The translations under genes and the position numbers were made by a program. From Desmodesmus armatus (lineage: Eukaryota; Chlorophyta; Chlorophyceae; Sphaeropleales; Scenedesmaceae), in contig VIIQ02000054.1 in the NCBI GenBank assembly GCA_007449985.2, positions 372,001 through 436,000 on the forward strand: 64,000 nucleotides of DNA. Direction: 5' to 3'. Below, in pieces: positions 23,111 to 34,511 of this stretch (position 1 is its first letter; each line of letters opens with the position of its first letter). The notes beneath the pieces were generated by a model that did no database searches, was not told the origin of the DNA, and saw nothing but the letters and a program-made list of their open reading frames with translations.

Positions 23111-24468
23111 ATGTCGTCTCAGACAGGGCTAGCCCTGCAGGTGTTCATGTCAGGGGATGACGACATCATTGTCAAAGATGACTGGAAACCACACCCCGGG
23201 GACCCCATGCCGCAAATGCCTGATGTGTTTATCGGCAAGCAGTTTGGAGCAGGTGGGACATGCTGCCGACGGCTTGCAAAAGCCGACTAGGGACGCGTTG
23301 ATCGCACCCAGCAGTATTGGCTTGCTCCATGCATGCACCACGGGGTGGGGCAGGACTTGCACATCCCCTGTGGTTTTCCGCTGCATCGCGAATTTTTGCA
23401 CTTTGTTGCGCGCAGCTGCGTAGTCAGTGGATGTACAAACACTCCCTCATTGTGTGCTGCCTGTAGGTGCTCTGTCCTTCAACACCATTTTTGACCTGGT
23501 GGACCAGCGGGGCAAGACAATCAACCAGGCGCTCAAGGTGTGCATGAGGCCATGCTGGTTTTTAATTACCCCCGCATCATGGCGTGTGCCTGGCTGACAC
23601 ATGTGCAACAGATCGCTGCTGTCACACGTCTAGCACAGCGTGCAGTGTCTCGGCCTATTTGCAGCCAAGCAGTGCCCCACAGCAGCAAAGGCAGAGATCC
23701 ACCAGCCCAGTTATTTCTCACCATGCAGCCATGCAGCTACAGACCTATTTTTCTCATGAATACCACTGTTCATTGTCAGCTGGACATCAAGTCTGCATGG
23801 ATGGGCCCACAATACTGCAGCTGCCAGAGTGACGCCACCCGCGCTGCCACTGCCTGCTGCTATGGTATGCGTCCTGCAGATCTGTAAGCCCACCCTGGCT
23901 GCGCGTCGCTCCCTGGCTCATGAGTGGAAGATGTTCAAGGACCTGAGGCTGCTGGCCAATGAGTTTGAGGCAGCAAGCAGCCACTTCCTGCAGGTGAGAC
24001 TTTGAGTTTGAGTTTTGACTTTGAGTTGACTTTGAGTTTGAGTTTTGAGTTGAGTTTGAGTTTGAGTTTGAGGCAGCACGCTGCCACTTCCTGCAGGTGA
24101 GGCAAAGGCAGGCCTTCTCCTGCGGCCAGCCTGAATGCTGAGAAACGGTACACGTCAAGGGGGGAGGGGGACTGGGGGTCGGGGTGCAGGATCACCAGCG
24201 TTCACTAAGCATCACTTGGCCAGAGGGGCTGGGTGTGTGTGGGGTTCCTTTTGCCAGAGGGGCTGGGTGTGTGTGGGGTTTCTTTTGCCAAGTGAGGCGG
24301 GAGCCATTCCTCTCCAGGTTGTGCATGCGCAAACACAGGGCTTGAGTAACCGTAGAGGGAGGCAGGCGCCGTGAAGCACCTGTGTATCAGGCTGAGCTTC
24401 AACAATACACTTAGATGACAGGATCGACTCCTTGTCCCATGCAGTGGCCCATTGACAGTTGGCATGTG

Positions 24469-24502
<34 letters not shown>

Positions 24503-27500
24503 TTGCTGTCAGGCTCACCGTGTGATGCGTCTGCATGATGGCCGCATTGCTGGCATTGTGATGGAGAAGGCCAATGGGAAAAACGTGGACAAGACACTCA
24601 TGCACCCAGAGTAGGTGGACCTGCACCCCAGCACACCAAGTATCACTAATGCAGCTGCCACTACAGTAGCCGGCTGCACAGGAGGCTACTTGCCGCAGCT
24701 AGCTCAATCTGTCAGGGACAGACAGTTTTGTTTTGAGTTGCTGTGCAGGGCATGCCTGCCCACTGCAATGCTGTTGTACACACCCACCGCAGTGTACCCG
24801 TGCAGAGTAAGCTGAGCATGCAAGCAGCCACTCAACGGCGCACCCTTCCCTCCCAAGGAATTCAGAAGATCTTCTGATTACTCTAGATTGGGACGTGCAG
24901 GCGTGGACTTGGGCTTTACAGCAGGTGTCTGCAGACATAATTCCTGTTGCTGTGATGGTCCCTATGCATGTGTCCGTTGTTGTCAGCTGTGTTGTCTCTC
25001 AACACCACTGACAACAACAGACACATGCATACAGACCATCACAGCAACAGGGAGTTATGTCTTGTTTAGGTTTCCAGGGGGGTGCACACCCCTCACCGGA
25101 TATGGCTGTGGCCAGTGTTGGTGCTGCAAACAGCGGCCTCATCTGCTGCCAGCCGCACTGCTAACTGGGTTTGGCAGCAACTCGTCTATGCAGGATTGGG
25201 TTTGATAGGACGGGCGGTGAGGGTCCTGTGTGTGCTGTTGTGCTGGTTGGCTGTCCGGTGGTTGGCAAACTGCGGCCTCACTTGGTGCCAGCCGCACTGC
25301 TGACTAGGTTTGACGGCAACTGTCTATGCAGGGATACTGTGTTGTTGCACACAATGCTGTTGTGTGCAACGACTCAGTGTTTTAGCACCGACGGTTGGGT
25401 GTCAACGGGGTGGCAGTGCGGGTGGCAGCGGGGAAGGCCGCTGTTGATTAGTGTCTTTTGGGGAACACCACAGTTTCAGGCCATACTCGTGGGCAAGTGG
25501 CCCGCTGCTTCGTGCCCTAAACAGGGGAGTTTCTTACAGGTCGTTGAGCATTGTACTGTGTGTACGGCCCCTGCTGGCATGCTGCAACTTCTGCGTTATG
25601 TACCCCGACAGCATCACTGGCAAAGTTACGAACTGTTACGGACTGTTCCGGACTGTTTGCTATCTGTCTGTGTGCTGCAGCTTCTGCAACGTTCACTACG
25701 TGATAGCGCTGCTGCGTGACCTGCTGGTGGGGCTGGATGTGGCACAGAGGGTGCTGGGCTTCACACACTACGACCTCAAGTGAGTGATGGAGGGGGCAGG
25801 AGAGGGTTTTTTGGGGAGGGGGTGGGCATCATGGCGGATGCAGAATGTGTATGCATCAGGCAGCTGTCAGACAGCTGATGCTGCATCACCTGCGCGGGCA
25901 GACCTGTGCCTGACAGCGTATGGTGCCAGCAGGCTTCTAGACTCTGAGCAGTCCTATAAGAGAGCTGGGAGGCTCACTGGTTGGTGTCACCCTTGTTGAA
26001 CTGAGCAAAAAACCCTGCAACCATCACTGCCACTTTGTTGTTCACCCCCCAGGCTGGACAATGTGATGGAGCACTGGAACAGCAACCCAGAGGCTGGCAA
26101 TGCCCGGTTGCTGGTGGATGCCGTGCCACAATTCAAGGTAGGTGCAAAGGCAGCTGCTGCTGAAACACAGTTTTGAGCATGGCGGCTGTATGGGAGGGGT
26201 GTGTGCAACGCACCCAGCATGTCGATGGATCTCAAGCTGTGCTGCTGTTACCTGCAGCAGTAGCGGCTATCGGGTATGGACTGTCTGGGTAGAGTAGTCT
26301 GCTAATCATGATGCTGGTTCCAACTGAGGCTGGTCTTGCTCAACCTTCTCCCCCCTGTGCCGTGCTGTGCTGTGCTGTGCCTGTGCCTGTGCAGATCTTT
26401 GACTTTGGCACAGCGGTGGTGTACCCGGACCCCTTTGCGATGCACCACGCTGTTGACCAGCAGCTGGAGGAGCACCACCCCACTGAGGCACCACACCTGG
26501 CAGAGCAGAAGCCCAAAAACTTCCGCGGCAACATCATCAAGAGCCAAACAGACTCACGCAGCTACGAGTACAGGTGGGAGATATGTTTCTTGCCCGCAAA
26601 GGGGGGGGGGGGGTGGGCTTGTGCACATCAGGGGCTGGCACTCGCAAGCACGTGTACTTTTGGGAGATGAGGCACAGTTGCTGTCAGCACCAGCGGTGGC
26701 TGGGGTGTTGTCGTTCGTACGGTTAGGCTGTGTGGTTGTGTCAGCTCGGCGGTGTTTTTTGCAGCAGCACACCGTTGTGACAAGAGCTCCTCTGGCTGTG
26801 CCATGGACAGATGTTGATGTTCAGGGTTGTTCAAGTTCAATGCTCCCGCGATGTGCATTTGCTTGCCATGTGCATTTGCTTGCCTGTGACAGCGCCCGGC
26901 TCTCCATGCAGATATGTTGCCGATGATAAAATGAGAATAATAGGTGAAGTCCTACCGCCCCCTGAGGTGGTGTGAGGATAACCATATGCTGAGGCAACCT
27001 CTGTGCATGGTGGTGGTGGTTGTGGTGGTCGTGATGGTTGGATTTTGTGATTTACATGTGTGTGACTTACATGTGTGAGGGATGGCACATCCTTTTTACT
27101 TTGACAGGTCACACCTCCCTGCGACAGCTGTTGTGCTTCGAGCTCTGCCTCTTGACCCTGCTTCCGTTTTGACCCTGGTCCTTCTGCCTCTCCCTGGTGC
27201 TGCTGTTGTGCCCTGCAGCACCCCCTTCTGCTGTGTGCGCATTTACCACATGTGGTGGAAGCAGCGGGGCGACGTCTTCAGGGTGCTCTCTGCACTGTGC
27301 AAGTGAGTGTGATAGTGTATGTCTGGCGGATTGAACATGACTCAATACGGACTGCAGGAACGTGGATGTTGTCAGCTCGGCTGCCAATGGGGTCGTCTTT
27401 GTAACCCGGTGACTACACACAGCAGCCGTCATCGCAGCTGGCTAGCTCAACTGGTGGAGTTCCTGAAGGCTGTGGTGTGCTATGCTGTTGGGAGTGGCGC

Positions 27501-29834
27501 TGCATTGGCCTGCCTGCCTGCCTGCCTGCCCTGCAGGAAGGTTGATCCTACCTAGCCCCTCAAGATCAGATATGTAGTCATCACCTGACACCCCCCTTCA
27601 TGCTCACGTCCCTGCCTGCCCGCGAACCCCATCTGCCCTGCCGGAAGCTTGATGACCGCACCTGGCCCTGGGAAAGGGAGTTCGTTTACCCTATCACCAA
27701 CAGTAGTACCGCACCCTTTTCACCTATTGCTGAACGTAACAATTCATGTGCCCCTGCCTGCCGTCCCTGCAGGAAGCTTGATGACCGCACCTGGCCCCTA
27801 GAGGACTTAGAGCTTGTGAGCCTGCTGTTCACTGTGCTGGAGCACACCACCAACAGCAAGAGGATGCGAGCCAAGTTTGTACCACGAGAGGTGCTGCTGC
27901 GCAAGGTGTACGGGCCACACCCACCTCCACCAGCCCCGCATCCTCACTGACCAGGCAACAGACTCTGGTAGGTAGTAGAGGGAAGGGGCTGGGTGTGTTA
28001 TGGGCAAGGCAGGTGAGGTAAGGGTGGTGCTGCGCATGCTGTGCGGTCTTCACCCACCATTACCTGCTCCTGTCTCACCCCTGACAGAAGCAAAGACACT
28101 TGTGGGAGGTGCAGTGGGCTGTTTTGGGTAGGGGTTGACGGGGGGGGGGGGGGGATAAGGGGAGGTAGGGGAGGTGCTGCTGCGCAGGCTGTACAGGCCC
28201 AGGAGGCAAGGGTGGTTGTGACTGTTAATGGGCCGTGATTGAGCATGTCAAGGCTGTACTTGCTGTAAAAGATACACTGACATGGTTGTGTACAATGGCA
28301 GGCAGGAAGGAAGTACACAGCTGTAAGCGTTGGTGGAGATCATCACGAGCTCTTGGGCTTGTGGACTTCTCAAGATTGGAGTCTACGCACTTCTGACTCA
28401 CACGACTGCTTGACACACCTGACGCATGTGACTATCCGTGCCGCCCCTCCCCCATCCCTCCAGGCCCTGCTGCAGCAGCACAGCGCAATGGTCCTTCAGG
28501 GCAGCACCAGCATGCGCCCAACCCCACAGAGCAGCAGCGGCCTCCCCCCAGTGGCAGCAATAGAGGCCTACAGCCGCCAGCAGCAGCGGCAGAAGCATAC
28601 CCACCTGCAGGGGGTGGCAGAGGCTGAACTGGAGGGGGAGCTGGGCTCAGGGCCGGTCAATGGCCCAGCCAACAGCAGCAGCAGCAGCAGCCCCGTGGTC
28701 GACACACCCTCACACGCTCTGCGCATCAACACAACGAAGGTTCCCGCACATGCCTCTCCAGTAGCAGCAGCAGGCCAATGGGCTATGTCCACAGGAGGAA
28801 CAATAGGGGCAGCGGCAGGAGCAGCAGCAGGTAACAAGAGTGTGCCTGTGTCTCAGCAGCCCCCGGCCTCCCCCACTGGCACCAACGCCAACCTGGGTGC
28901 TTCAGGGGGGCAGTACACACCCAGACGCAGTACAGAAGTGGCCACAGGGGGGCAGTACACCCCAACACGCAGTACAGATGGGGCCACAGGGGGGCAGTAC
29001 ACCCCAAGGCGCAGTACAGAAGTGCCTAGGCAGGAGCTGTCAGCCACAGTCCCTGGCATGACTTATGTGCGCCTGGCAAAAGCTGCAGAGCCGTACGGTG
29101 CACCATCAGCAGCAGGAGCACAGGATTCTGCAACAGTAGACAGTGCTAGCCCTAGCTCCAGCACAACCCCCCACACCCCTTTTGCAGCCTCCGGTGCACA
29201 GGGTGGGCAGAGGTCTGTCTTTACTACAGGCGGCACTACCAGCAGCAGCAGCAGCGGTAGCAGGCCAGCAGCGGCAGGAGGTGCTGCTGCTGGTCCTGGT
29301 GCTGCTGCTGTGCCAGGCACAGGCAGCAGTGATGCTGTTAGTGCTGAGTTTCCAGAGCAGCGTCAGCAGCGGCACCAGAAGATCACCGCCCCCATCCACC
29401 ACCACCACCCTCAGCAGCAGCAGAAGGACGGCGACGGCTACCACCCCAACCCCACATCATCTGCCGTCGCTGCCGCCACCGCAGCTGCTGCAGCCAACGG
29501 CCCCTCTTCCTCACCCCCCAAGCAGCAACACGACAAACAAGACAAGCAGGTGCAGTTTCTAGTGGCACCAGCACCAGAGGGCGTGCCAGACCCCTTTGCT
29601 CCCGCCCCCAAGGGGATGAGTGCCAACACAGCACCTGAGCAGCGGCAGCAGCAGCCTCCCTCAGACCCCAATGAGCCTGACAGGGCTGACAGTGCAAATA
29701 CTATAGTGGCTAAGCAGCCGGTGGCACCTGTGTCGCAGCAGTCTGTGCTGGGCAGTAGGAAGGCGCTGAGGGGGGTCACTGCACAGCAGCTGCTGGTGGA
29801 GCCTATTATTCAAAGCCTGCTCAGCAAGGCGTGA
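23111..29834 (+). CDS. Protein kinase-like protein with long low-complexity C-terminus
   Basis: Exons read as 23111-23252, 23467-23537, 23880-23993, 24513-24610, 24858-24924, (25540-25619 tentative), 25681-25779, 26053-26137, 26395-26573, 26912-26971, 27219-27302, 27773-27905 and 28464-29834. Kinase landmarks occur in order: glycine-rich loop IGKQFGAGALSF; ALKIC with the candidate ATP-binding Lys; SLAHEWKMFKDL as helix C; IVMEKANGKNV as hinge; THYDLKLDNVM as catalytic loop (Asp and Asn present, HYD instead of HRD); and IFDFGTAV as the DFG metal-binding motif. The C-lobe YHMWWKQRGDVFRVLSALCK follows. The last exon encodes about 455 residues rich in Ser, Gln, Pro and His with three GGQYTPxRST units, ending VEPIIQSLLSKA. 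The region 24925-25680 is unresolved: exon 25681 needs a phase-2 predecessor, which 25540-25619 would supply only with a GC donor. Three local exon-edge duplications mark the gene. Family inside the kinases is unclear. Confidence 0.75.
23964..24103 (+). repeat. Duplicated exon-3 end plus TTTGAG tandem array
   Basis: The last 30 bases of kinase exon 3 with its donor (gtttgaggcagcaag...ctgcaggtgag, ending about 24,000) recur at about 24,067-24,103 with a few changes and an intact GTGAG donor. Between them lies an imperfect TTTGAG/TTTTGAG array. Confidence 0.75.
24469..24510 (+). repeat. (CTG)n tract at a 3' splice site
   Basis: CTG repeats occupy the polypyrimidine position immediately before the TCAG acceptor of kinase exon 4 (exon starts 24,513). 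Confidence 0.7.
24943..25051 (+). repeat. 44-base-arm hairpin in a kinase intron (miRNA- or MITE-like)
   Basis: Left arm 24,943-24,986 and right arm 25,008-25,051 are reverse complements with about three mismatches, separated by a 21-base loop. The arms include CCTGTTGCTGTGATGGTC and ATGCATGTGTC. The hairpin starts 19 bases after the likely donor of exon 5 and would fold on the sense transcript. No ORF runs through it. Confidence 0.8.
26360..26394 (+). repeat. TGTGC-type repeat at the acceptor of kinase exon 9
   Basis: CCGTGCTGTGCTGTGCTGTG followed by CCTGTGCCTGTGCAG ends exactly at the CAG acceptor; exon 9 starts at 26,395 with the DFG motif. Confidence 0.7.
27520..27800 (+). repeat. Two decayed copies of the kinase exon-12 start
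   Basis: The start of exon 12 (CTGCAGGAAGCTTGATGACC, from about 27,767) is preceded by two copies. The copy at about 27,527 keeps the CTGCAG acceptor but diverges (GGAAGGTTGATCCTACC). The copy at about 27,636 matches well (GGAAGCTTGATGACCGCACC) but its acceptor reads CTGCCG, so AG is lost. Confidence 0.75.
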
Positions 29835-30219
29835 GGGGTTTTGTTGGGGGGGGGGGGTGAGGGTTAAAGGGGCAGGTGTTTGTGTGAGGGGCACACACAT
29901 GTGTGAGAGGATCAGCAGCTGCCTCCCTCAGACCCCAGCGAGCCTCACAGGGCTGACAGTGCAAATACGATTGTGGCTAAGCAGCCGGTGGCTCCAGTGT
30001 CGCAGCAGTTTGTGCTGGGCAGCAGGAAGGCACTGAGGGGGGTCACTGCACAGCAGCTGCTGGTGGAGCCGATCATACAGAGCCTGCTGAGCAAGGCGTA
30101 AGGGGGCGTGAGGGTGTGTCGAGGGGTAACACACACGTGTGAGGGGGTGTGTAGGTGTGTGAGGGGGACAGCAGCTGCTGGTGGAGCCGATTATTCAGAG
30201 CCTGCTCAGCACGGTGTGA
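29640..30219 (+). repeat. Tandem copies of the kinase gene's 3' coding end
   Basis: The final coding segment ending VEPIIQSLLSKA-stop (29,640-29,834) recurs at about 29,913-30,101 with near-identical sequence and its own TAA. A third, shorter copy at about 30,168-30,219 ends LLSTV-TGA. Each copy is followed by a GT-rich spacer with ACACACGTGTGAGGG-like words. Confidence 0.85.
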
Positions 30220-31522
30220 GGGGTTGGGGGTTATGTGAGGGGTGTACACACGTGTGAGGGCGTGGGGGTATGTATGAGGGGGGTGTACACACGTGGGAGG
30301 AGGTGTGCAGGTGCACAAACTTTGATTCTGTGTGTGTTGAGTATCTGGTGACGATGGGAGCCACGTGGTGTTGGGCTGTTTGTGGTGGGCGTGGGTTGTC
30401 ACAATCAACCATGGTGGTTGCCAGCCTGGCTGGGCAAGGTGTGAGCATGCTGGATTGACGAAATGGATTGTGTGTGTAGACACAGGGAGTGCATCCAGCC
30501 AATGCCTCAACCGCCTCACCATCCAAGGATGTGATTGTGTGTTGGTGCTGACAAGCCGTGAGCTATGGAGCTCTTCTATCGTGCATATGTGTTTGATGGG
30601 CCTGCTGGGGTAAAGCACCAACATGATGCATCCTTGGAACTGGTGGAAGGTGAAGCTGTTCTCACAATTCAAAGCCTTGTTGGGGAGATGTCCGATATGG
30701 TATGAAGCTGCAATTGGGGTGTTGCACCTTGTGGACACTGCAGCTTGTCAGATGTACAGGTTGTGCTTTGCTGATGGTGCAAGGCTAGTTGCATGCCTCA
30801 GTTGGAGCTGCCAGTGCGACAGGCTGTCACCACAGTAGTACCTTACTTGTGTTGCAGTTGGGTTTTCTATGCCCTGGTAGTATCTTGCAAGATCACAATT
30901 GTTTACGTCCCGTGCCTTACAGCTGCTTTGAGGTGGTGCATAGGCTTGTGCACCCAGCTGTGCTGACAGCCTGCACAGCGCTTACAGAGCCCTACGAACT
31001 GGCATGATTGCTTGGTTGCTGACCATTGGTCTCCTGGTTTTCTTTCAACCTGGCAGTCTGACTATGCGTCCACTTCGAGCTGTTACCAGGTATCCGGTAA
31101 CAGTTACCAGGATATATATGTTTCTTGACTTGAAGTGATTTTGGCACTCGCATCTACAATCACCCCACACCAGCCTGGCAGGGTGAAGTGAAATGAGAAG
31201 ATCCCACGTGGTGAGGGGGAGGCATGCAGGCTCAATGTGCACAATCAGTTCGCTACTGTGTTGTTAAACATTTGTTTGTAAGTTGGTATATGTCTTACAA
31301 GGTATTTGGCCTGGAGGGACCTGCAAACCCCAACCTTGGACACCAGTTGGTTGCACTGCGACCTTGCCTGTAACGTATAAATTATCTTGGAGGGTGAACG
31401 TCGAACATCAAGGTACACCGTACGTTGTCAACAATCATTCACTCAGCCCACTCAGCTTCCCAGTGTCGTGGTTGCCGCTCGACCTCACAACGCCAGCTAC
31501 AAGTGATCTCAGTCCGTAAACC
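30220..31522. other. Spacer with repeat relics and promoter of the GYPP gene
   Basis: No supported gene. It contains GT-rich minisatellite, copy B of the dispersed repeat (about 30,475-30,533), and repeated GTTACCAGGTATCC-like words around 31,084-31,112. TATAAATTA at about 31,376 lies roughly 147 bases before the next start codon and may be a TATA box. Confidence 0.4.
30475..30533. repeat. Dispersed repeat, copy B
   Basis: Matches copy A at 9,750-9,808 in the same orientation; see that entry. The flanks differ. Confidence 0.6.
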
Positions 31523-32361
31523 ATGAGCAACTCGTACCCAAACAACGCGTGCTACCCCTCGCAAACGCACAGTCACCCTCCACACCCACAGTACCCTCCT
31601 ACAGGGCTCCCTCCACAGCCAGCAGCAAACAGCTACCCCCCTCCAGGGTATCCTGCAGGCCCTCAGGCCTACCCAACAGAAGCTCAGGCATATCCCATAC
31701 AGCCCTATCCGTTGGACACATCACAGGCAGGCCCATCAGCATATGTGCAGCAGCCCCCTGCTGGGTATCCTGGGCAGGCGAGCAGTAGCGGTGCCGAATG
31801 GGCACAGGAGCAGCAGCAGCAACCAGGACAGCAGTATGCTGAGCAGCAAACGCAAGATTCTGTTGGTCCAGATGGCAGCAGGGGCTTGGGCACAAGCCTG
31901 TTGGGTGCTGGGCATAAGGTGAGCAGCTGCTCGCTCCCATTGATCCAAGGAAGGTGCCAGTGACACGCCCACAGGTGCATGCATATGGCTTGCATGAAAA
32001 CGCATCAGTCGTTTTACTGCATGAGGGGACAGCAGCATGTCACACAAGGCTTCATTGATCTTCCGTCCACCCCCACCACCACCCCACCCGGCCCATCACT
32101 ATCGCCTGTGCTTGTGTCGTTCAGAACATTGACAACACTTGTTTGTCCTTCTGCGCACCCCCTTTGCAGTGCAGCTGCTGGATTCAAAAAAACACTGCCT
32201 CCTTACTGCCTCTTCCCCTGTGCCTGCAGGTTCACAAGGTAGGGCTTGCGCTGCACCACCTGGCCCACCCAGTACAGGGCCTCAAGTACCACACAGTAGA
32301 CAAGGTCAAGCGCAAGGTCAAGGGAAAGCTCTGCCACATGGTAGACAAGGTGGTGCCCTGA
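31523..32361 (+). CDS. Small GYPP-rich protein with basic C-terminus
   Basis: Exon 1 is 31523-31918, the intron 31919-32229 is GT-AG, exon 2 is 32230-32361; 175 residues. Residues 1-110 are Pro/Tyr/Gln/Ala-rich with YPPxG-like units (PPPGYPAGP, AYPTEAQAYP, QPPAGYPGQ). No signal peptide or membrane helix is seen. Exon 2 encodes a compact basic segment (HKVGLALHHLAHP, VDKVKRKVKGKLCHMVDKVV) that could form an amphipathic helix. Such GYPP proteins in plants often carry a separate C-terminal module; here the module is not one I recognise. The protein shares a P/Y/Q-rich style with the tail of the Pmp3-like protein but no clear homology. Gene model well supported; function unknown. Confidence 0.75.
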
Positions 32362-34511
32362 TCACAGAGCAACAGCGCAGGATGTGTTTCGTCTGAAGCA
32401 ACAGACCCAGGCAGGACAGCAGCTGGGTTGGATGGACAGGTGGCTGCTGCGTCTTGCCCTGGGACAACCGCCAGCAGCACGGCACAAGCGCAGCAGCAGT
32501 GAACAGGGGCTGTGGGATGCTGACGTGCCGTGGCACCAGACGGCGCCAGGCCGTGCTGAGAGCAAAGCGGCAGCAGCGGGGCTGCAGGGTGAGTGGCTAG
32601 TCTCCTGCTGCCTATTTGTCGTTGCAGCAGGCAGGGCAGGCGCCAACCTGGCAGCAAGTTGGCACCAGCTGGGCCTCACCTTAGCAGGTGGCTGTCGCCA
32701 ACTTGTGCTGACAACAGTCAAAGCAGCACCACACCCGCAGAACATGGCGGCAGCAGCCGCATTGATGCTCGCTGCCTCCTGACATGGCAGTCGTGGTTAG
32801 AGTGTGTGCTGCTTTCTGGGCGGTGGTGCGCAGCCTGTGCTGCACACGTGCAGAGCTTGCGCTGACCGTGCATAGTGCAGAGGTGCACCATGCATACCTC
32901 TGGTGCTCCATGCAGTAGGGTGGCAACATGCCGTGTGAGTCTGGGGTTTGGGCGGTGGGGGCGAGTGGGGCTACAATCATTGAATGTTCCGCTGCTTGCT
33001 GCGGGGGGTGTCATGTGCTGTGCATTTCTTTACCTTGTGACCCTCCCAGATTGATCAGCGTTGGGTTGACTGCTACTGGCATGGTTTAGGGTTGTGGGAA
33101 TGTGTTGGTCTAGGGCTGTGGAAATCGTGGGCCTTGGATGCATTGGCCCCTGGGAATGTGGGCTGTTGTTCAGTTGACAACATACTTTGCACCCACTTGC
33201 AAAAAGCCCAACATGAACTGAAGCATCAGGTCATCACCCTGTCATTTGTGATACTTCTGTGTTACCCTTGTTCCATGAGCAGAGTGTGTGTGGCTTTGGT
33301 TGTGTGTGAGGGGGCAGCATGCCCCCAGGATGCCACACACTATGCTGCCCATCCGCTTGCCTCACTCTGCTCTGTAAGCATACTCCGAGAGCAGTCTTTT
33401 GTTGGTCAGCTGTGCCAGACTGTTACACAACAATGCAGTGTTGGACCACACAAGTTGCATCCAGTCTGTTGACACACGAGGTATCTCAGCAGCAGTACTG
33501 CAACACTCGACAGCAGCAGTACTGCAACACTCGACACCACACAATTGAACATTTGCGGACACATTGCTGTGCCTTGAAAGCAAGTCACCCGGCGTTGCAT
33601 CTGTGTACACTGCTGTACAGCACAGCAACCCAGCGACTGCCATTGCCAACATACAATCCTTGCAACAGTGCTTGATCTTGTAAGATCAAGCAACCACGTG
33701 CACGCTGGGTTGGCATAGTGAAGTCAGAAGCAGCATTAGTCATGTCAAATGACATGACTCAGAAGCATCATGAGTCATGTCACATGACGGACGTCGGTTG
33801 GCAGGGCCTTGTGCAAGCCCTGCAACCATTCTGAGGGTGGGGGTGGTATGCCACACACAGTACAGTTTGTGCAACTGACTGCGTGTGACAAAGAGTGCTG
33901 CTCTAGCAATGCAATCTCATACCCCAACAGCCTCGATCCAGTTGAGTCACAGTCAACAAACAACTCGGCCGTGCTATTGTCTGCACAGGCAGTCACACCA
34001 TCAAGCAATCGTGACACATACAGCTACCTACACAAACATAACAGCTACTTTGACTACACAATTTGAAGACCTCACTGACAAGCTCTGTTTGCCAACCAAC
34101 TAAAACTCACACCTGCACAAAACCTGTTTGATTATTCCAGTCTCACGATCCAGCGCTGCTGGCTTATTGCAGCCCCCACAATGCTGACATGGCTGCCTGC
34201 ACAGTGTACCAGGAAGCACCATGCTGTGCTGACACATGCGCTGCAGGGCGCCTGCTGCTGCTAACACAACTGGTGCAAGCCCTGCTCCTGCTGCCACACC
34301 CACCAGGAGTGCCGCTGCGCTGTGCTGACACATGCGCTGCACGGGCAGCAGTGACAGCCGCCTGGCAACGCCCCCTAGAGGGGCACACACACAACCTCAG
34401 CACCATCAATGTCTATCTATAATGTCACACAGTCCCAGCAGGACCCCTGCTGTGGAAGCTGTGCTGTGCTGTGCTGTGCTGTGCTATCAATAATCCCAAG
34501 GCGATCCCTAC
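32362..34511. other. Intergenic stretch with small repeats, no supported gene
   Basis: About 2.1 kb. The first 420 bases stay open in one frame after the GYPP gene stop but look like 3' UTR. Seen here: a 24-base tandem duplication CAGCAGCAGTACTGCAACAC at 33,490-33,537, a palindrome CTTGATCTTGTAAGATCAAG near 33,671, the hairpin listed below, a repeated CTGTGCTGACACATGCGCTG (34,223 and 34,320), and a TGTGC array at about 34,460-34,486. Confidence 0.4.
33738..33759. repeat. Perfect 10-base inverted repeat
   Basis: AGTCATGTCA-AA-TGACATGACT; a third partial copy GAGTCATGTCACATGAC follows at about 33,772-33,788. Possibly a transposon end or a protein-binding palindrome. Confidence 0.6.

Noticed and set aside
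28353..28463. Extension of the last kinase exon upstream of 28,464
   Set aside because: The upstream part lies before a CCTCCAG acceptor whose phase matches exon 12; the extra residues have no kinase or repeat character.
32384..32782. 133-codon frame after the GYPP gene
   Set aside because: No domain, no conserved splice sites and immediately downstream of a stop; more likely 3' UTR.
33775..34017. 80-codon minus-strand frame (LLDGVTACADNSTAELFVDC)
   Set aside because: Composition is mildly protein-like, but it has no start context, no paired exons and no recognisable family; not enough support.
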